From the NCBI RefSeq assembly GCF_003182475.1, contig NZ_QGTS01000018.1, positions 24,746 to 88,745 on the forward strand: a stretch of DNA of 64,000 bases, read 5' to 3'. Positions within the stretch are counted from its first letter, which is position 1. Each line of letters starts with the position of its first letter. The notes under the pieces were generated by a model. It was not told where the DNA came from and searched no databases. It saw only the letters and a program-made list of their open reading frames with translations. Positions 1 to 8,899 of the stretch are shown one piece after another. This DNA comes from Mangrovibacter plantisponsor. GTDB taxonomy: Bacteria > Pseudomonadota > Gammaproteobacteria > Enterobacterales > Enterobacteriaceae. The position numbers were made by a program, and so were the translations under genes.

Positions 1-55
1 CGGTACGCCCAGCAGTTGCAGGGCGTTGTCTGAATTTGTTTACTGACTATAATTA

Positions 56-1087
56 GTGACAAATTCATTTACCACAACGCCCTGGCTGCCAATGAACTCA
101 GTGCTGATTATTGTTCCCGATGGGGGCATGTTATTTGAATCTGTCGGGGTAACCGACATCCTGATGCAGGCCAACGAACGTAATGCCTGTAGTGGCCTGG
201 CGCAAGCGCCATATCAGGTCACCATTGCCACTACCCAAATGCATAAAGCAGTGCATGGCCGTTCCGGGCTGACATTGCTGGCTGATGCCCGGCTGACAGA
301 GCTGGATCCCCGGGAATCACGCGGCACGATAATGGTCACTGGGCGTGGTGTGGATGCAGAGGAAGACGATGCAGTCGCCAGCTGGTTACGCATGGCGGCT
401 CCGTATACACAACGTATCGCTTCTGTGTGTGGTGGCGCGTTACTCCTGGCGATGGCGGGTGTGTTGAACGGGCGTCGGGCCACGACACACTGGCGGCTGC
501 TGGATTATATGGCGCAAACCTGGCCGGATATTACTGTTGAGCGCGGGCCAATATATGTTCAGGACGGCCCGGTATGGACATCAGCCGGTGTCAGCTCTGG
601 CTTTGATCTCACTCTGGCGCTGGTGGAAGCGGACATGGGGCATGCCATTGCCCGCGAAGTGGCGCAGGATATGGTGATGTACCTGCGCCGCCCGGGTGGG
701 CAAAGCCAGTTCAGCCGCTACCTGCCAGCCAGAGCCGCAAAGCCCGGGCCCATTCGCGATTTACAGGACTGGATTCAGGGCAACCTGGCTGAAAACTTGT
801 CTGTGGAAAAGCTGGCGGAATCCCTGGCAATGAGCCCGCGTAACTTTAACCGGGTATTTTTACGGGAAACGGGCACCAGCCCGGCAAAATATGTTGAGCA
901 TGTCCGGCTGGATGCTGCCCGTGAGTGCCTGGAACGCACGCGCGAAGGAATTGAGCAAATCGCATTACAGACTGGTTTTGGTTCAGGAATCAACTTGCGC
1001 CGCGTTTTTGAACGCCATTTACAGGTTGCCCCCACAACTTACCGCGAACGCTTTTATGCCAGCACGATGGCTGAAATTGATCGTTAA
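56..1087 (+). CDS. GlxA/AraC-family transcriptional regulator
   Basis: Predicted cytoplasmic activator of the GlxA type. The first ~200 residues form a DJ-1/PfpI (class I amidotransferase-like) domain with the SVCGGALLLA nucleophile-elbow sequence. The last ~100 residues form an AraC-type double helix-turn-helix, with segments reading VEKLAESLAMSPRNFNRVF and IEQIALQTGFGSGINLRRVF. The length of ~340 residues is usual for the family. Two starts are possible: GTG at 56 or ATG at 92 (MNSVLIIVPDG). The latter fits the family N-terminus well, and I see no clear ribosome site for either. It lies 65 bp upstream of a GAPDH gene on the same strand, which it may regulate (inference). The ligand is unknown. 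Confidence 0.85.
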   Translation: MTNSFTTTPWLPMNSVLIIVPDGGMLFESVGVTDILMQANERNACSGLAQAPYQVTIATTQMHKAVHGRSGLTLLADARLTELDPRESRGTIMVTGRGVDAEEDDAVASWLRMAAPYTQRIASVCGGALLLAMAGVLNGRRATTHWRLLDYMAQTWPDITVERGPIYVQDGPVWTSAGVSSGFDLTLALVEADMGHAIAREVAQDMVMYLRRPGGQSQFSRYLPARAAKPGPIRDLQDWIQGNLAENLSVEKLAESLAMSPRNFNRVFLRETGTSPAKYVEHVRLDAARECLERTREGIEQIALQTGFGSGINLRRVFERHLQVAPTTYRERFYASTMAEIDR

Positions 1088-1152
1088 ATGTCATATTCGC
1101 CAGTCGCCGTACTCAGTACAGTAGTTAACAGAAACTGACTGAGGAGGTGTTT

Positions 1153-2163
1153 ATGGTTAAGGTAGGCATTAACGGATTTGGGCGTATTGGCCGCAATGTA
1201 CTGCGCGCAGCGCTTGGCCAGGATGATTTCAACGTCGTTGCAATTAACGACCTGACCGACAGTGCCACTCTGGCGCATTTACTTAAATACGATTCCCTGA
1301 TGGGGAAATTTCCGGTCAGCGTGGAATCTGAGGGTGATAACTTGTTGGTGGGTGGAAAACCTATTCGGGTTTTTGCCCACCGCGACCCGGCAGAGATCCC
1401 CTGGCATTCGCTGGATGTGGACATAGTCATTGAAGCCACTGGCTTTTTTACCGAAAAAAGCAAGGCAGAAGTGCATATCACCCACGGCGGCGCTAAACGT
1501 GTGATTATCTCGGCACCAGGAAAAAACGATGACATCACCATCGTGCTGGGGGTAAACGATACCCTGTATAACCCTGAAAAGCATCTTGTGGTCAGTAACG
1601 GTAGCTGCACGACCAATGGGCTGGCTCCTGCCGTGCAGGTACTGAACCAGGCGTTTGGTATTGAATACGGCATGATGAACACTACCCACGCTTATACCAA
1701 CAGCCAGGCACTGCACGACCAGCCGGAAAAAGATTTGCGTGGTGCCCGTGCCGCTGCGTTGTCTATCGTGCCGTATTCCAGTGGCGCGGCAAAAGCAATT
1801 GGCCGGGTTATCCCAGAGCTTGATGGCCGGCTTACCGGGTACTCTTTGCGGGTGCCGGTGCCTGTGGTCTCAATTGTCGATTTAAGTGTCAACCTGAAAC
1901 GGGATGTCACCGTAGAGGAAGTGAATGACGCTTTCCGTGCAGCCGCCAGTGAAGGCCCGTTGAAAGGGATCCTTGGTTACAGTGATGAACCGCTGGTGTC
2001 CAGCGATTACCAGGGCGACCCGCGCTCTTCCATTATCGACGGGCTGTCTACCCTGGTTATTGGTGGGCGCATGGTGAAAGTCCTTGCCTGGTATGACAAC
2101 GAATGGGGCTTTTCAAACCGCCTGGTAGACCTGGCACTGATGATGGCGCGCCTTGGGTTATAA
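1153..2163 (+). CDS. gap: Type I glyceraldehyde-3-phosphate dehydrogenase
   Basis: Oxidises and phosphorylates glyceraldehyde 3-phosphate to 1,3-bisphosphoglycerate with NAD(P), in the cytoplasm. The Rossmann motif GINGFGRIGRN opens the protein. The catalytic Cys152 sits in SNGSCTTN, where most family members have SNASCTTN, and His179 lies in the TTHAYTNSQ segment. WYDNEWGFSNRL near the C-terminus is conserved. I chose ATG 1153 because GAGGAGG (1141-1147) is correctly spaced and gives the usual MVKVGINGFG start; an in-frame GTG at 1147 overlaps that site. It is a stand-alone copy, not next to pgk, so it is probably a secondary paralogue used under special carbon supply (inference). Confidence 0.93.
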   Translation: MVKVGINGFGRIGRNVLRAALGQDDFNVVAINDLTDSATLAHLLKYDSLMGKFPVSVESEGDNLLVGGKPIRVFAHRDPAEIPWHSLDVDIVIEATGFFTEKSKAEVHITHGGAKRVIISAPGKNDDITIVLGVNDTLYNPEKHLVVSNGSCTTNGLAPAVQVLNQAFGIEYGMMNTTHAYTNSQALHDQPEKDLRGARAAALSIVPYSSGAAKAIGRVIPELDGRLTGYSLRVPVPVVSIVDLSVNLKRDVTVEEVNDAFRAAASEGPLKGILGYSDEPLVSSDYQGDPRSSIIDGLSTLVIGGRMVKVLAWYDNEWGFSNRLVDLALMMARLGL

Positions 2164-2183
2164 CGGGTTTATCCTTACTTTTT

Positions 2184-2204
2184 CCCGGTGCATTCAGCGC
2201 CGGG
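2184..2204 (+). terminator. Hairpin between gap and convergent lysR
   Basis: CCCGGTGC and GCGCCGGG arms around ATTCA, 20 bp after the gap stop and overlapping the 3' end of the convergent lysR gene. The downstream T-run is interrupted, so it is a plausible but weak terminator. Confidence 0.45.
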
Positions 2205-3102
2205 ATTTGCTATTTTTCGCGGAATTTCTTAGCAAATCACGCAGAGTTCGTATCAATATCTCTTTACTGCGCCCGCGGCGGAAAATCAGGGAAAAAGGAG
2301 CCTGGTAACCATAATCGGTGGGTAACAGTGCCCGCAACCGTTGCTGCTTTACCCAGTTCAGTGCGTAATGTTCTGGTAAATACCCAATGTATTTTCCCGA
2401 GAGGATCAGCATCAGCTGTGCTTCCATACTTTCCACGCTGGCAAGGCTTTGTTTAAACCCTTTCTTGCCCAAATCTGCCGCGCTCCAGTAACTGCGTGTG
2501 ACCATACGCATCTGGGAAATATGCGCCACTGTTGGGTGGCGAACCGTAAATAATTCATGCTGATCACTGCAATACAGCCAGTGTTGTTCACGGTACAGCG
2601 GGTGTGACACCACGCTGTTGCCTTGCAGCGAAAAGGTGCCAACAGCGATATCGAGTTCATTATTCAGAATGCCGTGTAACAGCGCATTCGGGTTTTTGAT
2701 TTGCAGGTTAAGGTGAACCAGGGGAAACAGTTCACTGAACTGGGCAATGGCTTTACTGGCAGGAAGCATTGGGTCGGTAATTGTGGAGTCAATAATGCCC
2801 AGGTTCAGAGTGCCACTTTGTTCTCCGCGCAGTGACGCTGTGTAGCGGTCAAAATTTTCCAGTGTGTTCAGTAACGTCATACTCTGCTGTAAAAAGGCTT
2901 CACCTTTGGTTGTTAGCGCAAACCCGCCTCGCCCCCGGCGGCACAGCACAAAACCCAGTTTTTCTTCCAGCTCACTCATGTAATTACTGATAGCCGATAC
3001 GGTTAAATTCAGCTCACCCTGAGCATTGGCAAACCCCTGGTGTTTGGCCACCGTAACAAAAATATGCACCAGCCGAAGATTAGGGAATTTCCCAGCAGCC
3101 AT
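2194..3102 (-). CDS. LysR-family regulator of the guanidino-acid operon
   Basis: LysR-type transcriptional regulator of 302 residues, the usual length. The N-terminal winged helix reads LVHIFVTVAKHQGFANAQ and then LTVSAISNYMSELEEKLGF. An effector-binding domain of the periplasmic-binding-protein fold follows from about residue 90. It is transcribed divergently from the gbuA/gpuA-like operon across a 155-bp gap holding a LysR-style inverted repeat, so it most likely controls that operon and itself. A guanidino acid or its product is the natural inducer guess (inference). The very basic C-terminus (LLRNSAKNSKSRR) is unusual but harmless. Confidence 0.88.
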   Translation of the reverse strand: MAAGKFPNLRLVHIFVTVAKHQGFANAQGELNLTVSAISNYMSELEEKLGFVLCRRGRGGFALTTKGEAFLQQSMTLLNTLENFDRYTASLRGEQSGTLNLGIIDSTITDPMLPASKAIAQFSELFPLVHLNLQIKNPNALLHGILNNELDIAVGTFSLQGNSVVSHPLYREQHWLYCSDQHELFTVRHPTVAHISQMRMVTRSYWSAADLGKKGFKQSLASVESMEAQLMLILSGKYIGYLPEHYALNWVKQQRLRALLPTDYGYQAPFSLIFRRGRSKEILIRTLRDLLRNSAKNSKSRR

Positions 3103-3129
3103 AAGCGATTACCTCTGTTTTATTCCATC

Positions 3130-3157
3130 AATTAGTTTTCCTTTTTCTAAACTAATT
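3130..3157. promoter_or_regulatory. Candidate LysR operator
   Basis: AATTAGTTT (3130-3138) and AAACTAATT (3149-3157) form a perfect 9-bp inverted repeat with a 10-bp spacer. It lies between the divergent lysR and gbuA-like genes. It contains the T-N11-A arrangement of LysR-family sites. Function is inferred from position and symmetry. Confidence 0.5.
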
Positions 3158-3257
3158 TTTTGCTTTTTGCTATTTTTTCATCCTTTCGCCCTGATGCACT
3201 ATTTCCAGACACACCGGGGGCAGGGTTGCCTGCTCCGCTAACCAGGAGAAAGTGCTC

Positions 3258-4223
3258 ATGGAGAAAGTGTATAACCAACCACAGGGTGGCAATGAAATGC
3301 CACGCTTTGCCGGGCGCGGCACCATGCTACGCCTGCCTTTCTGCGACAGCCCTGCTGGCCTGGATGCTGCGTTTGTCGGGATCCCTCTGGACGTAGGTAC
3401 TTCACAACGTGCCGGAACCCGCTACGGGCCACGTAACATCCGCAATGAATCCGTGATGATTCGCCCGTACAACATGGCGACCGGAGCGGCTCCTTTTGAT
3501 TCTTTGCAGGTTGGCGATATTGGCGATGTGCCGATTAACACCTACAGCCTGCTGAAATCTGTCGACATCATTGAAGATTTTTATACCCGGCTTAATGACT
3601 GGCCGCTTATCCCTCTCACTCTGGGCGGTGACCACACGTTAACGCTGCCCATTCTGCGCGCACTGGCGAAAAAACACGGCCCGGTGGGGCTGATTCATGT
3701 TGACGCCCATACCGACACCAACGACGACATGTTCGGCGAGAAAATCGCTCACGGCACCACTTTCCGCCGGGCGGTAGGAGAGGGCTTGCTGGATTGCCAG
3801 CGTGTTGTGCAAATCGGGCAACGTGCCCAGGGCTATGCCAGTGGTGATTTTCAGTGGGGGGTAGACCAGGGGTTCCGGCTGATTCCGGTTGAGCAGTGCT
3901 GGCATAAAAGCCTGTCACCCCTGATGGCGGAAGTTCGCCAACTGATGGGCGCGGGCCCGGTGTACCTCTCTTACGATATAGACAGCATTGACCCGGCCTG
4001 GGCACCTGGCACAGGCACTCCGGAAGTTGGTGGGCTCAGCGCCATTCAGGCACTGGAAATTGTTCGTGGTTGCCGGGGGTTAAACCTGATTGGCTGCGAC
4101 CTGGTCGAAGTCTCCCCCCCTTACGATATTAGCGGTATGACTGCACAACTCGGCGCCAACTTGCTGTACGAAATGCTGTGTGTGTTGCCTGGTGTGCGTT
4201 ATCAAGGAGAAACACGTCTGTGA
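3258..4223 (+). CDS. gbuA: Guanidinobutyrase-like ureohydrolase
   Basis: Arginase/agmatinase-family enzyme that would hydrolyse 4-guanidinobutyrate to 4-aminobutyrate and urea. Metal ligands typical of the family are visible: GGDHT, DAHTDTND and DIDSIDPAWAPGTGTPE. The start MEKVYNQPQGGNEMPRFAG closely resembles the N-terminus I remember for Pseudomonas GbuA, which supports ATG 3258 (AGGAGA at 3244-3249) over the in-frame GTG at 3252. PYNMATGAAPFDSLQVGDIGD and DLVEVSPPYD also fit. It is the first gene of the operon and overlaps the next by 4 bp. Substrate among guanidino acids is inferred from resemblance; agmatine remains possible. Confidence 0.82.
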   Translation: MEKVYNQPQGGNEMPRFAGRGTMLRLPFCDSPAGLDAAFVGIPLDVGTSQRAGTRYGPRNIRNESVMIRPYNMATGAAPFDSLQVGDIGDVPINTYSLLKSVDIIEDFYTRLNDWPLIPLTLGGDHTLTLPILRALAKKHGPVGLIHVDAHTDTNDDMFGEKIAHGTTFRRAVGEGLLDCQRVVQIGQRAQGYASGDFQWGVDQGFRLIPVEQCWHKSLSPLMAEVRQLMGAGPVYLSYDIDSIDPAWAPGTGTPEVGGLSAIQALEIVRGCRGLNLIGCDLVEVSPPYDISGMTAQLGANLLYEMLCVLPGVRYQGETRL

Positions 4224-5206
4224 ATACTTTAACTTCAACGGATTACCCGCAGCCCCAAAGTGGTGACATTCCACGTTACAGCGGGCTGCCCACCTTTTTT
4301 CGCCTGCCATTTGGCGCACAAATTGCATCGCTGGATATTGGTGTGGTGGGCGTGCCCTGGGATGGCGGTACCACCAACCGGGCGGGAACCCGCCATGGGC
4401 CACGTGAGTTACGTAATGCCTCAAGCCTGGTGCGCCGGGTTCATCCGGTGACTTATCAGTCGCCTTACTCTCTGGCAAGAGTTGGTGACCTGGGCGATGT
4501 GCAGGTTAACCCGGTCGATGTGCAGGACAGCCTGGCGCGGATCGAAAACTATTACCGCACTCTGTATCAGCAGCAGGTTATGCCGCTGACAGCAGGCGGC
4601 GATCACCTGACTACATTGCCCATTCTGCGGGCGCTGGGGCGGGAACAGCCAGTGGGTATGATCCATTTTGATGCGCATTCCGATACCAACGATACCTATT
4701 TTGGTGGTGAACGCTTCACCCATGGCACGCCGTTTCGCCGTGCGGTGGAAGAGGGCGTGCTTGATCCCAAACGCACAGTGCAGATTGGTATTCGCGGCGC
4801 GCTGTTCAGTGAACATGACCACGACTGGGCCCGGGCCAATGGCATCACCATTATTCCCATGGAACAAGTGGCGCAAGAAGGTATGCAAACTGTAATGGAG
4901 CGTGCCAGAGCCATTGTCGGGATGGAACCGACCTATATCAGTTTCGATATTGACGTGCTGGACCCGGTCTATGCACCCGGTACCGGAACACCAGAAATCG
5001 GTGGAATGACCACGCTTCAGGCACAGCAGGGTGTGCGCCTGTTGCAGGGGTTGAACTTAGTGGGCGCTGATGTTGTGGAAGTGGCACCGCCTTTTGACCA
5101 GGGCAACCTGACCAGCATGACCGGTGCCACCATGATGTTTGAATTACTTTGCCAGCTTGCCGATGCGCATCATCGGCGAATGACTTCTACAGGAGCAATG
5201 CGATGA
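4220..5206 (+). CDS. gpuA: Guanidinopropionase-like ureohydrolase
   Basis: Second arginase-family hydrolase, expected to split 3-guanidinopropionate into beta-alanine and urea. It has the metal motifs GGDHL, DAHSDTND and DIDVLDPVYAPGTGTPEIGG. Segments such as VPWDGGTTNRAGTRHGPRE and THGTPFRRAVEEG resemble Pseudomonas GpuA more than GbuA. The start is GTG 4220, overlapping the upstream TGA, with AGGAGA at 4205-4210; an upstream in-frame start lies inside the preceding gene and has no site. It clearly differs from its neighbour, so the pair are paralogues with different specificity and not a recent duplication. Exact substrate is inferred. Confidence 0.8.
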   Translation: MNTLTSTDYPQPQSGDIPRYSGLPTFFRLPFGAQIASLDIGVVGVPWDGGTTNRAGTRHGPRELRNASSLVRRVHPVTYQSPYSLARVGDLGDVQVNPVDVQDSLARIENYYRTLYQQQVMPLTAGGDHLTTLPILRALGREQPVGMIHFDAHSDTNDTYFGGERFTHGTPFRRAVEEGVLDPKRTVQIGIRGALFSEHDHDWARANGITIIPMEQVAQEGMQTVMERARAIVGMEPTYISFDIDVLDPVYAPGTGTPEIGGMTTLQAQQGVRLLQGLNLVGADVVEVAPPFDQGNLTSMTGATMMFELLCQLADAHHRRMTSTGAMR

Positions 5207-6027
5207 CTCAGGCTGTTTCTCTTCGTGGTGTATGTGTGGCCCTGGCGTTAATGGCGGGCCTGGGCTCGGTTTCTTCAGCGGCCAGTGCGGCCGATGGCAC
5301 ATTGAAACCGGGGGTGTTAAAAGTGGGGGTGGAAGTCGCTTACCCGCCGTTTGAATCCTGGCAGGACAATAAAATTGTTGGGTTCGATGCTGAGCTTGCA
5401 CAATTACTCAGCCAGCAAATGGGGCTGAAACTGCAACTGGCAGATACCAAATTCAGTGGCCTGATCCTCGGGCTGAACGCCGACCGCCATGACACAGTCA
5501 TTTCCGCACTGTATATCACGCCAGAGCGTACAGCCCAGGCCGATGCCATTCCTTACGCCGACACTGGCGCGTACATCATGGTGCGTAATGACAGCACCAT
5601 TGAACCAAAAACAGAAAAAGACCTGTGTGGTGTCACTGTCGGGTTGCAGCAGGGCACTTCCTGGGTGAAAAAACTGCGTGAGCTTTCAGACAGCTACTGC
5701 AAAACCAGCGGTAAAGGCGCCATTACGGTGAAAGAATTCCCTACCGCGCCCGAAACCATGCAGGCCTTGCTGGCAGGACATGTTCAGGCTCAGGTGGATA
5801 TCGCCGGTGCAGTCAGCATGTTTGCTGAACGCAGCCATGGCCGGGTGAAAATCACCTCACCCAACACCATTTACCCGCAAACTCTGGGTATCTATGTGAA
5901 AAAAGGCAATGACGCGCTGAAAGCCAGCATGACTAAGGCCCTGGCAACTCTGCGCCAGAACGGGGAATACACCGCGTTACTGAAAAAATATGCCCGTTAC
6001 GGCATTACGGATACCCAGGCCCGCTAA
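5203..6027 (+). CDS. Periplasmic amino-acid-type (PAAT) binding protein
   Basis: Extracytoplasmic solute receptor of family 3. It has a Sec signal peptide of about 28 residues (hydrophobic VCVALALMAGLGSVSSA, likely cut after AASA). The mature start LKPGVLKVGVEVAYPPFESW is followed by GFDAELAQLL, the usual ligand-binding strand and helix. ATG 5203 overlaps the gpuA-like stop (ATGA) and follows AGGAG at 5191. Placed between two guanidino-acid hydrolases and a permease-ATPase, it probably captures guanidino acids such as 4-guanidinobutyrate or 3-guanidinopropionate (inference from context). Confidence 0.87.
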   Translation: MTQAVSLRGVCVALALMAGLGSVSSAASAADGTLKPGVLKVGVEVAYPPFESWQDNKIVGFDAELAQLLSQQMGLKLQLADTKFSGLILGLNADRHDTVISALYITPERTAQADAIPYADTGAYIMVRNDSTIEPKTEKDLCGVTVGLQQGTSWVKKLRELSDSYCKTSGKGAITVKEFPTAPETMQALLAGHVQAQVDIAGAVSMFAERSHGRVKITSPNTIYPQTLGIYVKKGNDALKASMTKALATLRQNGEYTALLKKYARYGITDTQAR

Positions 6028-6064
6028 TGGCAGGTGGTGTTAACCGGACAGGAGAGAGCAGCAT

Positions 6065-7600
6065 ATGACATTTAACTGGGCCTATTTCTTTTCACTTTTT
6101 TCGATGAATGCGTTTTGGCAGGCCTGTGTCACCGTGGTCGAATTAAGCGTGCTCTCCTGGCTGGCAGGCCTGGTACTGGGCTTTCTGATGGCCAGTGCCC
6201 GGCTGTCCGGGCCGGCCTGGCTGAAAAGTATCAGCCAGGTCTATATCTGGTTATTTCGCAGCGTACCTCTGCTGGTGCTGGTGGTGTTTGTCTATAACCT
6301 GCCGCAACTGTTCCCGGGCACAGGCGCTATTTTGGGCAACGCCTTTGTGGCTGGCCTGATAGCAACTGTGCTGGTGGAAACCGCGTACATGGCGGAAATC
6401 CACCGTGGCGGGTTGCTCTCGGTGGCGAAAGGGCAGCACGAAGCGGGCCATGCTCTGGGGTTTGGCTATGTTGGCATTCAGCGCCTGGTGGTTATCCCAC
6501 AGGCACTACGCATCGCGCTGCCATCTCTTATCAATGAATTTATTACCATTGTGAAGCAAACCTCTCTGGTGTCGGTTATCTCATTGCCTGAACTGCTGAT
6601 GACCGGCCAGCGGTTATATGCTGAAAACTTTCTGGTGATGGAAACCCTGGCGGCAGTGGCGGTTTACTACGTGTTGATAGTCTCGGTCTTCAGCGTATTG
6701 TTCCAGCTTGTGGAGCGCCGGGTAAACGTACAGGCTAAAACGCCACAAACCCTGGCGGACGACCAGCTTGCCGCATTACGTGAGCAGGCTCAACCTCTGG
6801 CATTACGCCAGCCTGCAACCCAGCACGGCAGCCCTGATGCACTGTTGATGAAGGATATCCATAAAGCCTGGGGCCAGCATGAAGTACTGAAAGGCGTCGA
6901 GTTACGGGTGGCACCCGGCGAAGTGGTCAGCGTGATTGGTCCGTCTGGTTCAGGAAAAACCACATTGATCCGCACCATTAATGGTCTGGAAAATCTGGAT
7001 AAAGGTGAGGTGGTGTTATTCGGTGAAGGGTTTATTCAGCCTGGTAACGCCCGTAACCGCAAGGCGGAGCAGCAAGGTATTCGCCGCATTGGTATGGTTT
7101 TTCAGGGGTTTAACCTGTTTCCCCACTACACCATTTTGCAGAACGTGATGCTGGCTCAGCGCTATCACCACCAACCCGAAAAAGAGACCGTGCGCCGTGC
7201 TCAGGCACTGTGGTTACTGGATAAAGTAGGCTTGCTGGCACATGTGAATAAGTACCCACACCAGTTATCAGGCGGGCAGCAACAGCGTGTGGCAATTGCC
7301 AGAGCACTGGCGTTGTCGCCGGATATCATGCTGTTTGATGAACCAACTTCGGCGCTGGATCCGGAACGCGTGGGTGAAGTGCTGAAAGTCATCAGTGATC
7401 TTGCCCGGGAAGGCATGACGATGGTTATCGTGACTCACGAAATGGATTTTGCCCTGGCAATTTCGGACAGAGTGGTACTGATGAACCGGGGGAATATTCA
7501 GGCCGATGCCACACCGGCCCATATTCGTTGCGGGGATAACAGCCCCGCTTTACAACGCATTCGCCAGTTTATGGGTGTGAATGCTGCTGAAGTGGCCTGA
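6065..7600 (+). CDS. Fused amino-acid ABC permease-ATPase
   Basis: Single 511-residue protein combining both inner-membrane parts of a PAAT importer. Residues ~1-215 are the HisM/GlnP-type permease with about five membrane segments and the [22 protein letters not shown] coupling region. A ~45-residue linker follows. Residues ~262-511 are the ATPase, with Walker [10 protein letters not shown], signature LSGGQQQR, Walker B IMLFDEP and switch VTHEMD. Normally these are two genes, so one continuous frame here is a true fusion. A homodimer would supply two of each domain. It is the last gene of the guanidino-acid operon; its end overlaps the convergent acetyltransferase gene by 32 bp. Confidence 0.9.
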   Translation: MTFNWAYFFSLFSMNAFWQACVTVVELSVLSWLAGLVLGFLMASARLSGPAWLKSISQVYIWLFRSVPLLVLVVFVYNLPQLFPGTGAILGNAFVAGLIATVLVETAYMAEIHRGGLLSVAKGQHEAGHALGFGYVGIQRLVVIPQALRIALPSLINEFITIVKQTSLVSVISLPELLMTGQRLYAENFLVMETLAAVAVYYVLIVSVFSVLFQLVERRVNVQAKTPQTLADDQLAALREQAQPLALRQPATQHGSPDALLMKDIHKAWGQHEVLKGVELRVAPGEVVSVIGPSGSGKTTLIRTINGLENLDKGEVVLFGEGFIQPGNARNRKAEQQGIRRIGMVFQGFNLFPHYTILQNVMLAQRYHHQPEKETVRRAQALWLLDKVGLLAHVNKYPHQLSGGQQQRVAIARALALSPDIMLFDEPTSALDPERVGEVLKVISDLAREGMTMVIVTHEMDFALAISDRVVLMNRGNIQADATPAHIRCGDNSPALQRIRQFMGVNAAEVA

Positions 7601-8114
7601 AGTCTTCTTCATACAGGCGGTACTCACAATCATCGTAATAGTGGCCATTCAGTAAATAGCTCTGTTTGGTCACTATTTCACAGCGAAACCCCGCCTTTTC
7701 CAGCAACTGAATGGAAGCCAGGTTCTCTTTGAGTGCCAGCGCACTGATTTTCTTTATGCCGGGCAGGTTGAGAGCAAACTGGCATACCGCAGACAGGGCT
7801 TCATACGCATAACCTTTGCCCCGAGCTTCCGGCAACAGGCTGTAACCCACCGCCGCGGTATCAGGCACCAGCCTGTTGATATTCAGGCCAATATCGCCCA
7901 TTGCCTGAGGATTGTGCTGTTCACGAATAATAAAATAGCAGCCAGGCTCCTGGTTCAGCAGGCGTTCAAAACTTTGCCGAATACCGTCTTCACTATCAAT
8001 TTCCGCCATGTATTTCATGACGTCCGGGTTTTGGCGCAGCGCCAGGTAAAATGGCCAGTCATTGGCATTGAGTGGCGTCAGTACCAGCCTGGTGGTGGTA
8101 AGTTTGTTTTTCAT
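7569..8114 (-). CDS. GNAT-family N-acetyltransferase (RimJ/RimL type)
   Basis: Acetyl-CoA-dependent N-acyltransferase of about 181 residues. It starts with [15 protein letters not shown], the usual RimJ/RimL opening. The acetyl-CoA loop is [14 protein letters not shown], and the ending [28 protein letters not shown] is typical. ATG 8114 or 8117 are equivalent choices; neither has a strong ribosome site. Substrate cannot be told: ribosomal protein, small molecule and toxin are all possible. Its 3' end overlaps the convergent transporter gene by 32 bp. Confidence 0.85.
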   Translation of the reverse strand: MKNKLTTTRLVLTPLNANDWPFYLALRQNPDVMKYMAEIDSEDGIRQSFERLLNQEPGCYFIIREQHNPQAMGDIGLNINRLVPDTAAVGYSLLPEARGKGYAYEALSAVCQFALNLPGIKKISALALKENLASIQLLEKAGFRCEIVTKQSYLLNGHYYDDCEYRLYEEDFRPLQQHSHP

Positions 8115-8117
8115 CAT

Positions 8118-8480
8118 GGCAATTACATATGGCAGAGTAATGGGAAGCAAAAAAAGCGCTGCCACCATACCACGTTTGCCCGGTTGTTGGTCTTGTGTTG
8201 TTGTGGGTTTTTACTTCACCATGACTCAAACACTGAACTTTTCTGAACTATGAATAAACTAGTTTTGTTAATTTTATCAATAATTTAATTTGGTTCATCT
8301 TATGCCCGTGCTTTCTGATATTTGACCCGGCTTCCGTCCGCCCGGTCACCGACATTGCCAATTCCGGCATCCCAGTTAAGGTCGGAATGGCGCTCACCGC
8401 GCACAAGAGTGTGGCGGCTGTTGGACGTGGGCGGCTTGTGGGTGTGGATGGTGATCGGCCCTTGTAAGAGATAGACAATC
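8118..8480. other. Gene-free stretch with a GC-rich fragment of unknown origin
   Basis: An AT-rich part runs to about 8300, with runs such as TTAATTTTATCAATAATTTAATTT. It changes abruptly to GC-rich DNA until about 8465, just before the toxin-antitoxin promoter. The GC-rich part can be read as ~50 codons on either strand (plus strand ending at TAA 8466; minus strand 8300-8482). Neither has a convincing start, and I do not recognise either product. The break in base composition suggests the left edge of an imported segment carrying the toxin-antitoxin pair. Confidence 0.4.
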
Positions 8481-8497
8481 ATACCCGTTACGGGTAT
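8481..8497. promoter_or_regulatory. Palindromic operator of the toxin-antitoxin pair
   Basis: ATACCCG-TTA-CGGGTAT is a perfect 7-bp inverted repeat 19 bp before the toxin start. Autoregulation by the downstream HTH antitoxin at such a site is the family rule. The assignment is by symmetry and position. Confidence 0.65.
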
Positions 8498-8515
8498 ATT
8501 TTAAGGATGAATTAT

Positions 8516-8899
8516 ATGGACATATTGAAACGAAAGGACTTTGCACGGTGGCAAGCGGGCGAAAAACTGCCCGATACTGCCTTGTGCAAGGCAGTCCAGG
8601 AAATGGAAAGTGGGCTGATTGATGCCGACTTGGGCGGTCACCTCTACAAGAAGCGGGTTGCGCGTCCCGGTGCGGGCAAGAGCGGTGGTTACCGTACCTT
8701 GCTATCGGCCCGTGTGGGTCACCGTTATGTATTCCTGCATGGGTTCCCGAAAAGCGACAAGGCGAACATCACGCGGGACGAGAAACAAGCACTGCAATAT
8801 GCCGGCAAGGTATTTCTGGAGTTATCGGCCAGGGACCTGGTGAAGGCATTGCAGGCTGGCGTTTTACTGGAGGTGTGTTGTGACGAGCAAAATAATTGA
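8516..8899 (+). CDS. RelE/HigB-like toxin (PF06296 type)
   Basis: Small toxin of 127 residues in the RelE-like superfamily (former DUF1044). The core reads LGGHLYKKRVARPGAGKSGGYRTL, then HRYVFLHGFPKSDKANIT and EKQALQYAGKVFLE, the pattern of mRNA-cleaving toxins of this family. ATG 8516 is preferred because AAGGA (8503-8507) is 8-9 bp upstream; the earlier ATG 8507 overlaps that site. The 3' end overlaps the antitoxin gene by 20 bp, and toxin-first order is normal for HigBA-like pairs. Its DNA is GC-rich compared with the flanking AT-rich gap, as expected for a mobile module. Confidence 0.87.
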   Translation: MDILKRKDFARWQAGEKLPDTALCKAVQEMESGLIDADLGGHLYKKRVARPGAGKSGGYRTLLSARVGHRYVFLHGFPKSDKANITRDEKQALQYAGKVFLELSARDLVKALQAGVLLEVCCDEQNN

